Positions 1 to 12,485 of a DNA stretch of 64,000 nt are shown here, in pieces. A model generated the notes under the pieces. The model was not told where the DNA came from. It did not search any database and saw nothing but the letters and a program-made list of their open reading frames with translations. The stretch is from the NCBI GenBank assembly GCA_014905825.1, contig JACGCN010000049.1, forward strand, positions 186,001 to 250,000. Reading direction: 5' to 3'. Within the stretch, counting starts at the first letter, position 1. Every line of letters starts with the position of its first letter. Made by a program: the position numbers and the translations under genes. Source of the stretch: Lyophyllum atratum. Its lineage: Eukaryota; Basidiomycota; Agaricomycetes; Agaricales; Lyophyllaceae.

Positions 1-1645
1 GAAATACAGGGTATGTCTCTATTTCTAGTGGTACGGTTTCCCTCTGACCCCTGGTATAGGCTGGCGAGAGCTACGACCCCCATCTCGCCAAGATGAAGGT
101 ATGTCACATGGATCAGAAGTAAAAGGCAGGTGTTTATACATTATGTGCAGGTCTACCGCGAGGTGCCGATGTGGTGGTACATCGCTATCTTCATTGCCAG
201 TTTCGCGATGGCCATGGCTACGATTTACACCGGCGGCTCAGGTTTGCCATGGTAAGTCTTGTCGTTGTTGTCCTGTATCTGTCGTCTAACTTGGTCAACC
301 ACAGGTGGGGCTTGATCGTCGGCCTAATCATCTCAACTATCTTCTTGCCATTCGTTGTCACCGTCTATGCCATCACTGGTGTGTTATTTCGTATCCGTTC
401 TCTTGTGTCTAGCTCTAATCGCCATTTTGACTAGGTTTCGTCCCGAACATTCGCAGCTTGGTACAGGTAAGTAGCTCTCACGCTGTCAGCGCTGCTCGTC
501 GGGCTTACGGTTGGGCAAAAGATGCTTGGTGCTGCTATGATCCCCGGAAGCCCTCAGGCCAACATGTACTTCACGCTTTACGGCTTCAACACTCTCGATC
601 AAGCTCGTGGTCTCGTTCGCGATCTTAAGATGGTTCGTCATTCTGTCGCCGACTGCTTCGTTTGTCGCCTAATTATGTCATACAGGGTCAATATACCAAG
701 CTCCCTCCTCGCGTCACTTTCACAGTGCAATGCGTGGGCGCCGTCATCGTATGTCCCATCTTGTTTTTTGATAGACCGCTCGACTAACGGTTCAATTACT
801 AGGGTGGACTGCTGAACTACGTCATCATGAAGGTCATCATTACGACCCATCGTGAGATCCTGCTTGACGTGCAAGGTAGCAACATCGTACGTACCTCCAT
901 CCCGCCGCCGACCTCGACGAATATTGACGATTGCATCTCTGTTCTTTTAGTGGTCCGGTCAACAAGTTCAGGTATGTCTCGGATGTCTCAAAACCATGGA
1001 TGTATCGTCTGACCGGTTATTAGTCGTTCAACAGTAATGCCATCTCTTGGGGAGCTCTTGGCAACCGACTTTACGCACCCGGTGGTCGCTATGCGGTACG
1101 CTCACTGTGACTTGCATCAAGTTCATAGCTAACTTCGCGGGCTCACCTCAGATCGTCCCCTTCTCTATCCTCATTGGTCTCCTTGTCCCGCTTCCATTCT
1201 GGATTGCCCACCGCTACTACCCCAAACTCGGTGCCAACAAAGTCGTTACTCCCGTTCTTTGCTGTAAGTCTTGCGGTTCCACATCCACTGCGACGTACTA
1301 ATGAGGACTCCACAGGGACTCTCGGCTACCTGAGCGTCGGAATCAACAGCTCCGTCTTCACCACCTTCTGCTTGGCTGTATTCTCGCAATACTACCTCCG
1401 TGTCTACCGCCCACGCTGGTTCAGGAAGTACAACTTCCTGCTCTCCGCTGCTCTCGATGGTGGAACCCAGGTCATGGTCTTTGTGTTCACATTCGCTGTC
1501 GGTGGCGGTAGCGGCAAGGTCTCCAACATGCCTTTCTGGGCTTTGGTATGTTCCGTTTTCTCCATGCGATGACTTTTTTTGGCTGACTTGGAGTCGCCCT
1601 TAGAACCCGAAAGGTAACCCCGATTATTGTAAACGACTCACTTGA
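1..1645 (+). CDS. OPT-family oligopeptide transporter, 3' part
   Basis: Membrane transporter that imports small peptides by proton symport; cut by the left window edge, so only the C-terminal half is visible. Spliced translation contains EVPMWWYIAIF, GSPQANMYFTLYGF, a short loop KLPPRVTFTVQ and NPKGNPDYC near the stop, all in the order expected of fungal OPT proteins. At least six strongly hydrophobic segments are seen, e.g. WGLIVGLIISTIFLPFVV and GLLVPLPFWIAHRYYP. About nine short introns with gt..ag borders (e.g. 106-170 and 251-304) separate the exons. The stop is the TGA at 1643-1645. No defect is seen in the visible part. The next gene is convergent on the other strand. Family assignment is secure; the substrate cannot be read from sequence. 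Confidence 0.9.
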
Positions 1646-2209
1646 TGTACATTGTATTTACGTATAACGCGATACCACGGGCTTATAATTTTATTTTGGT
1701 CTCAACTCATCCTGCGGTCGCGCGCCACCTAGCATGGGAACTACCTTCCCTTCCGTAAAGAGTTCGAATTCCCAGCGAATGACACGGGGCCGCCTGTAAG
1801 TCACCTGTAAGTACTGTGTAGTCGGCCATGTGATTTTTTCGGCTGGACACGAATCAAGCAACTGGTATTCAATTATCTGTCCAGTAGCCTTTGCAGCTGA
1901 TTAGGAACAAGAGGCTGTCTCTACATTATCGAAATGGAAGGACTGGGAACGTTTAGATAGTCAGTTACAGTGTTTCAAGTTTGTCATATCAGTGCATGGG
2001 ACTTCCCTAACCAACATTTAGACACCCTCGAACCGTACAACCATGACTGCTGGAGCACCCTGTACCTTGCTATTCCGGTCTTCCAGAAGCTCCTGTACGC
2101 GTGGGTCATGAGGGATAGAAGGCTTTTCAGCCACCCCAGTTCCATGGTAGCCAAATCCCGCGTCGTGGACCACTGCCATCACCCGCAACACGCACATCCA
2201 GTACGACAC
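1646..2209. other. gene-free convergent intergenic region
   Basis: Space between two genes that point at each other, so it should hold the two 3' UTRs and terminators. The short open frames here lack family resemblance. Nothing else is seen. Confidence 0.6.
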
Positions 2210-4184
2210 CTACCGGATTGTTCCCAAATTCTCCGGAGTATGCGGCGTGCCATGAACGACATAGGGCGGTGGGAGGATAGAAATGATGTCGCTGCTACCG
2301 TCGGACAACGCATCATCATCGAAACTCCTATGACGACGATGACCTGCAGCTCCATGGGTCAACAGTAACCCCAACGAAGAATTGCGCTCCTCAGTATTGG
2401 TTACCGCAAGTTCCCGTTGAAGCTCCATCACGAGCTCCTGTATTCGCGTATGTCGAGAATCGTCAGAGTCATCCCTCTCCCGCGCATCCAATGCAACGAT
2501 GCCATTTTCTTCTTCCCCGGCAGACGGCTGTCGCTCAATGCCTGGGGGGCTGCGAGGAGGAAGCGGGGGCTTTCTCTGGACAATTGTATAGTGGTCGGAG
2601 GCCGGGGTGGCGGGAAGGGGGAAGGGCTCGACTGGATTGATTCAGATAGCGATTCAGCGAAAGCCATATATGATGCCAGGCGAGACATACTTTGTGTGCG
2701 TTCCGATAATCGGGATGCAAGGCGAGCCAGCCGCTGCATACGAGACGTTCTTGCCGCCACGCGACGTCCCGAGTCGCCCGAGTCAATCGTACGTCCTGGG
2801 GGAGGGTTGTGTTGCTGATCCCGGGGTCGGAGGGGTGCGAGTCCGGATAAGGGGGGCTTTCGATGCGGAGACGAATTTCCATGAGTGTCCTCGAGGCCTT
2901 CCATCATTTGGGGCAGGAGAAATGGTTTAGCTGTAAAGCCGCATGCGCCCATTGATGATGAGTGCAAGAAAGGGGTCTGAGCAGTTATAATACATACATA
3001 TTCGTGCCGCCCGTTTCCTGGCGACACGCCTCCAGTAGAAAAACAACACCGCGATGACGAGCATGACGCCCAGGACAGCCCCCACGATGGCACCAATAAC
3101 AGCATTATAACTCTTCGACGCGCCACTTGGGCCCGCCGTACCGGAAGCAACGCTGCTGGTACTGCTCACGGGTATCCCCATCACAGACGGCGGTTTTGCA
3201 GCGAGAGTGGTGAACGAGGGGGTGTACACGAAATAATCCAGTGTGAAGTACGTATCCGAGCCCTCGTCGATCTCTGCCAGCTGCATGCCCAGAGTATGCT
3301 CTCCGGGATCCATTTCGTCCCATGAGTACCATAGGAATCGCGATGATGTTCCACCAGGCTCAGCGGTTACATTTTTGTGGAGCCCGGGGCTTCCGTCCAG
3401 TGTGAAGATGACTTGGAGAGGGCCGGAGGGGGAAATTCCGTACACGGCGACGGATGTACCTGCGAGATTCCATGAGATCATTGGAGGAGGAGGGTGGCTT
3501 TAGAGATATATTGATAATTGGGGACGAACCGGTGAAGTGGAAGGTGGCCGAGGAGCCGGATTCTCGAGTTTGACGTGTGCCATTGCCAACAGCAATGAAG
3601 GTATGAAGGCTAGAGTCAACCAACACGCTCGCATTACGCGTCCAACTCCCTTCGTACGTGATGGAAGAGTCCTCATCGTCGACAATCAAGCGCTTGCCAT
3701 CATCGAGTGCTGTATCCTTCCCTGCAGTGACAACCACATAATCCAGCAAGATGGACGGTTGGACTTGAACGCTTGTCCCACTCGAGAAGAGGTCAAAGAT
3801 CGTGAGGGTGTGTGTCGCGTTATCATCGCGCAGAGTGGGAGACTGGAAGAAAGGCCCGAAGGTGCCGGGTCCAATGAAGGACGTGTTGTATCGCGGGCCA
3901 CCGTCGATGGATATCTGGATCGGCGTAATCCCAGGCTTCCCATTCAGGAGGAGGGGGCCACCGAAGAGGGCTATGGCAGTTCCTGCATTTGATATGAGTA
4001 TGCTCATTTTAGGTGTTATCGCGCCATCCATTCACTAGATCGGACACTTACCTTCGAACCGGAGCACACAGTTGCCGGAGAACGCTAAGGCAGCTCCACC
4101 CATGAAAGCATCGCCGTTGATGGAAGTGGTGGTAAACACTTGAGTAATTGGCGCAGAGTCGGAGTCGAAGAAGATGCTGGCCAT
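2210..4184 (-). CDS. single-pass transmembrane protein with two extracellular beta-sandwich-like repeats
   Basis: Unnamed family common in agaricomycetes; no function is established that I know of. Reading on the minus strand, two tandem extracellular modules share a pattern: Phe-x-Gly followed by a small hydrophobic strand (FEGTAIALFG; FHFTGTSVAVYG), then a strand ending in an LDYVVV / LDYFVY motif. A Ser/Thr/Gly-rich stalk follows, then one membrane helix (AVIGAIVGAVLGVMLVIAVL), a basic stop-transfer stretch (WRRVARKRAAR) and a cytoplasmic tail of about 190 residues. The tail is reached through introns at about 2932-2995 and 2553-2691. It has a predicted helical stretch near IQELVMELQRELAV and ends IISILPPPYVV.. 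with a Pro-rich motif. The N-terminus is uncertain. I used ATG 4184-4182, which lacks a signal peptide; an upstream acceptor near 4238 suggests an extra 5' exon. Confidence 0.7.
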
Positions 4185-4348
4185 GATCGTGGTGCTGATG
4201 CAGATAGAGCGGCCAGTCGACTGAGAACAAGTCGTGCTGAGTACGCAGTCATATTTTAGTGATAATCATCAAGTTCCTGCCTTCAGCGCTCTTGATGGTG
4301 GCATGTTGACTCCGAGTCGTATCTGACACGACGAGATAGATGGCGAGG

Positions 4349-4356
4349 TATATATA
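4349..4356 (-). promoter_or_regulatory. TATA box for the membrane-protein gene at 2210-4184
   Basis: A TATATATA run on the minus strand sits about 165 bases before the chosen ATG. This leaves room for a short 5' leader and possibly a small first exon. Assignment is by position only. Confidence 0.4.
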
Positions 4357-5183
4357 GCACCTGGTACCGAGGTCCAGAACGCCGTAGATATCCAACGAGA
4401 GGAGCCTGAGCTGAGATCACCAGGTACGACATCAATACCGACAAGTTCTACAGTAGTGCATGAAAGGCGGACATTGGTGCGACTCTGCGAGGGTATGAAC
4501 GCTGTAGGCTAATGCAGGCTGCAGCTGATGAAGACATGTTGTGCATCAGTGAGATTCGATGCGATCAAGCGGTCCAGCCCATCTGTCAATTGTCTGTCAA
4601 AGCATAATCCGCGGAGATCCTGTTCTCATGACGTTGGTCTCCAGAGTCCTTTTTACGTCTTGACAAACGTCGGAGGACACGTCTACGCCAGCAAAGCCAC
4701 TTCGTCATCCGACGGCTTTGATCCGGTGGCGACGGTTCCAGCTTCACTTCTCCTTCAAGCTTTCGGCTACGGTGCTACATACTGAAATGATGAATCATGA
4801 CACAGAACTTGCGATTCTGGTCGAATTATGTGTCCGAACAGGCCCCAAGTGATCCGGAATGAAGGTATGCAAGCCACGCAGACGTAGATGCCAGATATAA
4901 GTTGTCTGGAAGTACCTCATGCGATGCTTGGATCGGAGGACCCACCGAAATCATTTGGGGGGATAGTTGACGAGGACGAAGGTACTGCTTATCGTAGGTT
5001 TGGAGTGAAGAGGATTATCTTGGGTGGTTAGATGCCTCGACGTGACAGTCCATCGTTCAGAGGAGTGCGAGCTGTTCTGGGGAGGTACGAGTTTCTGATA
5101 CACTCACTGCACACCAGTTCGGAATGTCCAAAGCGTAGTCAATAAATATGTGGGTCATGGTTTGACATAACCATAGCAAAACC
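4357..5183. other. gene-free intergenic region
   Basis: About 830 bases between two minus-strand genes. An 85-codon forward open frame near 4528-4785 has no recognisable domain and no splice-linked neighbours. I see no repeat or RNA gene. Confidence 0.55.
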
Positions 5184-8100
5184 CTAGATCAAGTTATCGC
5201 TTTCCGCCTTATTCTTCGCCGCGGCCTCGAGCTCTCCGAAAGATCCGCTCTTCAGACACATGTTCCTGAATATACCGTCTTCCTTTTGAATCAACTTCCA
5301 TGGTGTATCGAATTCCGCAATCTGTGGAAATATAACGAAAATACTCAAGATATGTAGCAACTGACATACCTGTCCTTTGTCAAGAACAATCAAACGGTCG
5401 TAATCGATGACAGTGCGAAGACGATGAGCAACTGAAGAGGAATCAATATCGTCTTGACTGTAACTCTCAGGAGCACGTACCTGTCAGAAGTAGGGAGGAA
5501 TTGAACTCTTCACGTATGGTAGCCTGGATTTTAGCATCCGTGGCGAAGTCAATGCTGCTGGTGGCTTCGTCTAATACAATGATTGAACTGCGGCGGAGAA
5601 GGGCCCGAGCCATAGCAATTAGTTGCCGCTGTCCCTGTGAAAAGTTTGTGCCTCCAGCCGAGACTTGTGTATCCAATGAGACCGTCGTTTTGATGTTGAC
5701 ATCCGTGGTAGTCGTCGAGATAGAATCAGCCGTCTCATCACGTTCGACGCCATGAATAGATGCAGCACGAGAAGCGACGCGTGATGAACTGGCGGATGCT
5801 GGGTGCGAGCCAAAAGGGCTGTTACTGATCATACCAACGCGTTGCAGGACGTCCCAACACTCCCCATCACTATGTTCCCCAAACGGATCCAAATTGTCCC
5901 TGATGGTTCCAGAGAAAAGCGTAGCATCCTTGGGGTATTTGTCAGCAAAATGGAGAAATTGGAGTTTCGCCGGCGTGGGTGACTGACTTGAGGTATAAAC
6001 GTCTATGACAAGATGCGTTAAGCTCGTACGGGTGAAGGATTATTCAGCATACCAGTCTAGATCTTAGGTCATGAATTCCGATGGTGGATATATCGATTCC
6101 GTCGATCAAGATACGCCCGCTGGTTGGGTCCACCTATGTCCCAAATGAGAAGATAACCATGTTGCCGTTGAAGGACGTACAAATCTCAGCATGCTCATAG
6201 CCAACGTCGACTTCCCACTCCCTAAAAGAGTAAAGCCCTCAGGGAAGAAAGTCGGAAACAGTAATCTTCGACACGGACCTGTTCGTCCAAGAAGTCCCAC
6301 ACGTTCTCTGGCTTTCAACGTGAAAGACACATCCTGGAGAACGGCAGGAAGGTCAGGGGCATACTTGATAACCAGATTCTCAACAGCAACGAGGGCATTG
6401 TTATCAGAACTCGAAGGCCAATAAGCGGGAGGTCGATGTGATTCAATGACTGCAGGAGGTTCCTGCGGGAGATCGAGACTGGCGAGAGTTAGACAGATCA
6501 GGCTCCAGAGGGCAACTCATACTCACTATTCCACGACCCGCTCCACAGAACTACTTTTGTCAATGATACGTCAGGGTAAAGGGTATGAAAACATACTTGA
6601 GATCCAACTCCAATGCTGTAATACAAAGTCGTCAGGATGACTAGCCAATAGGTCGACAGGTCTTAAACTCATACCTGTCCAGAATCGGCAAGCCCAGTAC
6701 ACTTATACCATGTTCAGTTTAATGCATCAGGGATCCAAGACAAAAGGTTCTCACCAGAGGACGTGAAAGCCATCGCACTCGTGATACAGAGACCCGCCAT
6801 GCCAGCGCCATCACCTAACGTCGTGATTGAGAACAACATGGTGATAAAGACCGCTAAGGCACCTAAGGCATCGAAGTTCAACAAGAGCCATCGATTGGTC
6901 ATCCAGAACGTGTACCACATCTACTTGTCGTCAGACACCGCACATTAGACTCAAGCCACGACCTTACCTGCGTAGTGGTATCAATCTTGCGGTGTAAGTT
7001 GTCTAGGAACCGCATTTCTGCCGAGAACGCGCGGACTGTGACGATACCCTCCAGGAGCTCTCCGAAGTCAGAGAAAATAGGCGACCTTGTGTTCGATTCC
7101 ATGCGCCGGAGGTCCCGCCCAGTGTTAAGGTATCCGATCGCCAACTCACGGTAGGCGAGTCCAATGAACATCGCTGGGATAAGGAACCAGGGAAAGACGT
7201 ATCTACGATAGGCTGAGGAGCATCGCGGGTAGGAAAACGAGAATTACTCACGCCACGGTGATGATAGATGCGAAAAAGCTGGCAAGCGACGAGTTAACAG
7301 CCTGCAGGGTTCCAGCCAAGGATGAATCGATGGTTTCTATGTCCTGGTATTCATTGTCAACTAGGATTCCCATGGAATCCGTAGGTAGTACTTGCCTTTC
7401 CGAAGCGGTTAAGCATGCGACCTGAGACGTCAGACAAGGACAAGTATCCGAGATGAAGAACATGGAATACCTTGGGGTGTGGTATCGTGGAATCTAAACG
7501 TAGCCCGCACGACAGTGACCAACAACTGCCTACATCTGGATAAGCCTCCCCTGACCAGTCAGACAAAATTTTGGCCATACCTGAAAAGAATTCGAGATGC
7601 CCTCAAAGCACCGGTATATTGGGCAATGGTGGAGCAGACACTCGTAAGAGCACCGGCCAGTCCTATGGCCGCGTATATCCCGATGTAGAACAAAGGATGT
7701 TGAATCGCCTCAGGCCAATTGATCCCAAATCGACCGGTTTTTGAGAACATTCCATGGAATCCATTGGTGTGATAATGCGACGACAAGTACCCGTCAACTT
7801 GAATTTCCTGCTCCATGGTAGCAAACGAACGGAATGCGTAAAACGCTGGTGCACTTTCCGAATTACCGTAGGCCTCGCCCCAAACCTGGGCAATCATGAA
7901 GCCTTAGCTCGGGTTGGGAAGTGACGAGACTTACCATGATCCAAATCTTCTCCGTAACCCCCAGAACCTGCGATACGAGCACTAGTGATGCAAGGAATCC
8001 CCATATCCAATACGACCTATCGCAACTTGTAAGTTGAAAGAATTATCCGAGCTTGGCGGTACGCACGAAGCCTTGATATAACTCTTATAGATCGCCCACT

Positions 8101-11100
8101 TGACGCCTCCAGTTTCACGGTGCTCGTCTTTGATAAGCTTGCGAGGCTTCTTCACTTCATCGACCTTCTTGACATCCACGTCGACCTCTTCAAGGGGCGC
8201 ATCCGCAACCGTCACCTCCTCCTTCTGCACCTCCACCGCAGCGTCCTGCTTGATGTTCTCCAAGACGCCTTGGGCTTGGAGATCTTTGATGGTACCCTGC
8301 GTATCGATCCTACCGTCAAGCATGCGGACGAGGTAGTACGCTCCTGGGAGGACTAGTTCCACGTGATGCGTGACTAGGATCTTGAGATTCACAATGGATT
8401 GTCAGTAACGGTGTCGAGAGCCAATCGTGAACACGTACGACAGTGCGGTTCGCCAAAAGAGGGCCGCGGAGCAAGCGCTCATACAGGAACCTCGATGTAT
8501 GGCTGTCCTGGAAACACGATCGACGGACTATCATCAAGCAAGTTGGAAAGGTGACTTACAACGGCGCTAAGCGGATCGTCTAGAAGAACATATTTCGTCC
8601 TCGCATACACCGCACGAGCCAGCGCAACCCTACGAGACCATTTAGCCAAAGATCAACTGAAATTATAATGCCTAATCACTCACCGCGCCTTCTGTCCTCC
8701 AGACAAGCTCACACCCCTATAATCAAGCCAAAGCTCCCATCAACACCTGTATATGCATGATGACGAGCCGACGCATACCTCGCCCCGATCTCCGTAGCAT
8801 CCCCGTCCTCTAACATATCCAAATCCGGCCTCAGCGCACAGCATTCCACCACCGCGTTATACCGTTCCTCATCATACGGGTATCCAAAAAGTATATTCTC
8901 CTTGATGGACTGGTGCCGAAGCCACGGTGCCTGCGCCGCATACGATATGCCATGCATAAGCCCGTTCTCGTCGACCCTGCTCGGGTTCTTCGCCATGATG
9001 ATCCTTCCCCCAGGCAGGAGCGTCATCTCGCCGAGCAGTGCCATCTATATGCAAGTCATTCAGAAACACACTGGCAGACAGGAAGACAGGTATGACGTAC
9101 CAGAAGTGCAGTCTTACCAGACGCCGTAGGTCCAGTAATCACGGAAAGCTCGCCCTCGGGGAACCGCACACTGATATCCCTCAACTCGAAGCGGTGGTCC
9201 ATGGCCTCGGCCAATGACGCCGCGCTCATGGGAGATGGGCTTTCGACGATGATGCTCACATCGTCCCTTGTAGAGGGCAAAGCACCCGATGCGTTGCTCG
9301 CATCCGTCCCTTTGTCCTTCACCTTCCCATCTTTATCGGCCTCCTCGACTTCATTCCATTTCAACGACGCGTTCTCGAGTCCGAGGCCTTCTTGCTCGTC
9401 GGCTAGTGGGGGTTGGGACGCATCTTTTTTAAGTGAGGAGACCTGTGGGGTGACCTCGTCCTCGTCGAGATAAACTGCGATGCGGTTGAGAGCGACACCA
9501 GTCTGCAGGAAGAGGAACGTTAGTCGGGTCTCATAAAAGGTACATGGGCAAAGAGAACATATACATACCTGCAGAATTTGCACGATCCAGGCGGGGACGA
9601 CGTTGAGCGGTGCCCTGCCGTCGAGGGTTTTAGTCAGCTGATTCGTCTCAGCGGGAAAACCAATGAAGGCCTTACCTAACCATGTTGAACAGAGCGATAG
9701 ACTAGAAAGTAGCAACATCGTGTCAGTACACGTTGAGTAGGAAGAGCAGCATATACAAGACGAACCGTAAATGCAATCGAGATGGACAGCTCCTTGCCCT
9801 GCACGACATACGTAAAGAACGAAATAATAGAGACCAAAATCGGGGCACAGGTCCACAGGAGGCCAAACATGACCGAGTTAACACGAGCTAGTCCGCAGAT
9901 CCTCAGCGAGAAGCCCATCAGACCTCGATGAGAACTCACCTTTGATCATCCACTGCATCTCCACCTCCCTAGCATCCAACGCCCGCCCAATCCACCTCTC
10001 CTCCCACGCAAAGAACTTGATGAACTTGACAGCCCCAATGAGCTCGTTCAACACCCCCATTCGCTTGTCTCTGGCGGTAAGAACGCCTTTCTGGATGCGG
10101 ATACTCCGGCGGGCGATGTAGCTGTTGAGAGGCCAGCCTGCCAGGAGAATAAAGAAACCAGAGAACGCGCTCCAACCCAGTAATCTATAGCAAAAAGCTT
10201 AACACCTGCATTGTGGAAAGGCAAGAGATATACGCACTGGTAGAGAAACGTTCCTGCGATCAGAATTTCGAACGGTGCTCCATAGATAAAGTACGACGCC
10301 GATACCGTTTGCGAGACCTGAGATACATTGAGATAGGGACAAGTAGAAAGATGCCGTTCCCACATACCCGATTCGCGTCTCCTGCCATCAAGTTCACGAT
10401 CTTGCCTACATCCGCTCCAGCCTTCGGATCATCAGCTTTCGCAGCCTTCTCCTTCTCCGCACGTTTACGCTCCTTACTACTCTTCTCTGTACAGATACTC
10501 AGAAAAGAGCTACCTCTGCAAAAACGAAAACATACTAGAGGTAGCAGCTTCGGCCTCTTTCTCGGCCTGCTTCCCTCTATCAATGATCCCAGAAAAGTCC
10601 TTGCGCTTGAGCGCCTTGTCGTAGATCGCTGCCATGAGCTCAGACCGGATGCGCGTCGCCGCACGGCGCCCGAACCACAGATGTTGCACGTCCGCTTGGG
10701 CCTATGGACACGTTAGTCAACTAAGATATATAAAGGAGGGCTACGGACCTTGCATATGGAGCATGTGAAAGCGAGGAAGGCGTAGATATACGCCCGTGTG
10801 CGAGTTTCAGCCGTTGGCGTATCTAGATCAATGGCATCTAGAATCCGTCTATTCTATGTCAGCATACTAGCGACACGGCAGAAAGGAGATGGGCGAACTT
10901 GAGGAAGAATGGCCCAGCATAGTTGAAGGTGACGCTGACGACTGTCAGTAGGAAGTCAAGGCTATAAACAGCCGTTAGCCGGGAGGAAGGACGTGGATGA
11001 TGTAAAGAAGAGCGTACATGAGGTCCAGCGAATTGGCGGCCCAGAGCCGGCGGAGAAGCGTAGAGCGCCTGGAAGTATGTAAGCCATTAATAGAAGTATG

Positions 11101-12083
11101 GGCTATTTGAGACGGACTGAATGGTGACGAATTTGATGAAGATGGGTCGTGACTGCATGGTTGGGCTCAGCGACCATATGTCCTTCTCGTTTAAGGTAGT
11201 ACTGCGTCCCTGGGAGGTGGTGAGCACTTAATGAGATAAAATGACGCGAAGGCTTACGCGTTGCACTAGAGGGTAGACCCAGTTGAAGGTAACCCAACCC
11301 CACAGTGAGGTGTAGTCCTCTGGAGAGATGGACAGGCCCTGTAGCTGTCGTCAACAACCCATTCCAGAAGCTCATATCACCACTCACGATTTTATCCCTG
11401 TGAACCCTCTTACTCGGCACCGCCAACGGCATACTAGCCACGACATTAACCAAGGCTCCAACGATGATCAGATTCCCCCAAAGCGCCCCCAACACCACCC
11501 CCGCCGGCCAGCTATCCCCAAACACCTGATGATCGTATACCGCTCCTCCGACTTGTAGCAGAGCGCCAATAAACAAGAAGAGATATAGCGCGAACAGGTC
11601 GAACGGCGCGGTCGCTGTGGGCCGCACGATAGGGCGGAAAACGGTGTACAGCCACGACGCGCCGACGAGGAATGTTCGAACAGCCCCCCATACATCGGAA
11701 GGGGACTCTATAATCCGGTAGGACCCGTACGCGAGCCAGAAGAGGGTCTCCGTAAGTCCGGTCAGCACGAATACGAGTGTGCGCCAAAGCGGGACTGCCG
11801 GCGATGATGCCACGTCAGCTTTGAAATCAACATCCTCGTCACCCTCCACCGTGTCGCCCGCAGCTGCATCCGTATCTAGAGCCTCGGCCTCGTCTAGAGT
11901 GAGATAGGTCTTGAATGGGCGTGTGAGGGTGTCAAAGGCCTTCCTCAATGTGGTGGGAAGGGGTATGGAGAAGAGGCATATGCAGAAAACGAATATTGCT
12001 GGGAGTAGAGAGCTCCACGAGGAGCGCACGCAGGGGTCCCGGAAGTCAAAAAGACCGCCATGGCTGCAGAGCACGACGCCCAT
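5184..12083 (-). CDS. ABC transporter, subfamily C (MRP/multidrug-resistance type), full size
   Basis: Plasma- or vacuolar-membrane ATP-driven exporter with the domain order extra N-terminal membrane helices, TMD1, NBD1, TMD2, NBD2. I start at ATG 12083-12081 ([10 protein letters not shown]), before several hydrophobic helices. NBD1 (about 9190-7980) shows Walker A GPTASGKT, signature LSGGQKAR, Walker B YVLLDDP and the His-loop VTHH. NBD2 (about 6350-5190) shows Walker A GRTGSGKST, split by an intron inside the motif, signature FSQGQRQL, Walker [13 protein letters not shown] and the His-loop around 5400. NBD1 has Asp where NBD2 has the catalytic Glu. This is usual for ABCC proteins and implies one weak ATPase site. 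The protein is roughly 1,450-1,550 residues in many exons with no obvious break. A related fragment lies at 26117-26291. Substrate unknown; detoxification or secondary-metabolite export is likely by family. Confidence 0.92.
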
Positions 12084-12485
12084 GAGGGTTGTTGAAGAGG
12101 GGTGATCGGCACAGCCACAGCTCCGGCTAATAATAAACACTTGACCGTGACATCCCCGATCAATCGGAACACTTGGTCGAAAGTTTGGTGGTCAGAAGTT
12201 GAAGTCAGAACTGGGTCAGAACTTCAAGTCAGATACATAAATTGGTTGCGGGAGTACATAAGTAGGAGCATATTGAGAAGTTTGAGGCAGTGATTGTCCT
12301 AGAAAAGACAAGAACGAAACGCAATCGCGTGGAGAATATCATTGCTGAATTACACAGGAAGACAGTCACTGGGTGCAGTGGCATGCGAAACGCTACAAAG
12401 GTAGTACAAAGACATGACGGGAGGACACAAGCCCGAAATTTCACGAAAGTACAAATAATGCGAGCCAAAGGAAACTCCAACAGCG
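12084..12485. other. intergenic region, promoter side of the ABC gene
   Basis: Four hundred bases between two minus-strand genes. It must contain the ABC promoter and the terminator of the upstream gene. I see no clear TATA box or repeat. Confidence 0.5.

Noticed and set aside
8700..8720. Loss of the catalytic Glu in ABC NBD1 as a defect
   Set aside because: Asp at this place in NBD1 is normal for ABCC transporters.
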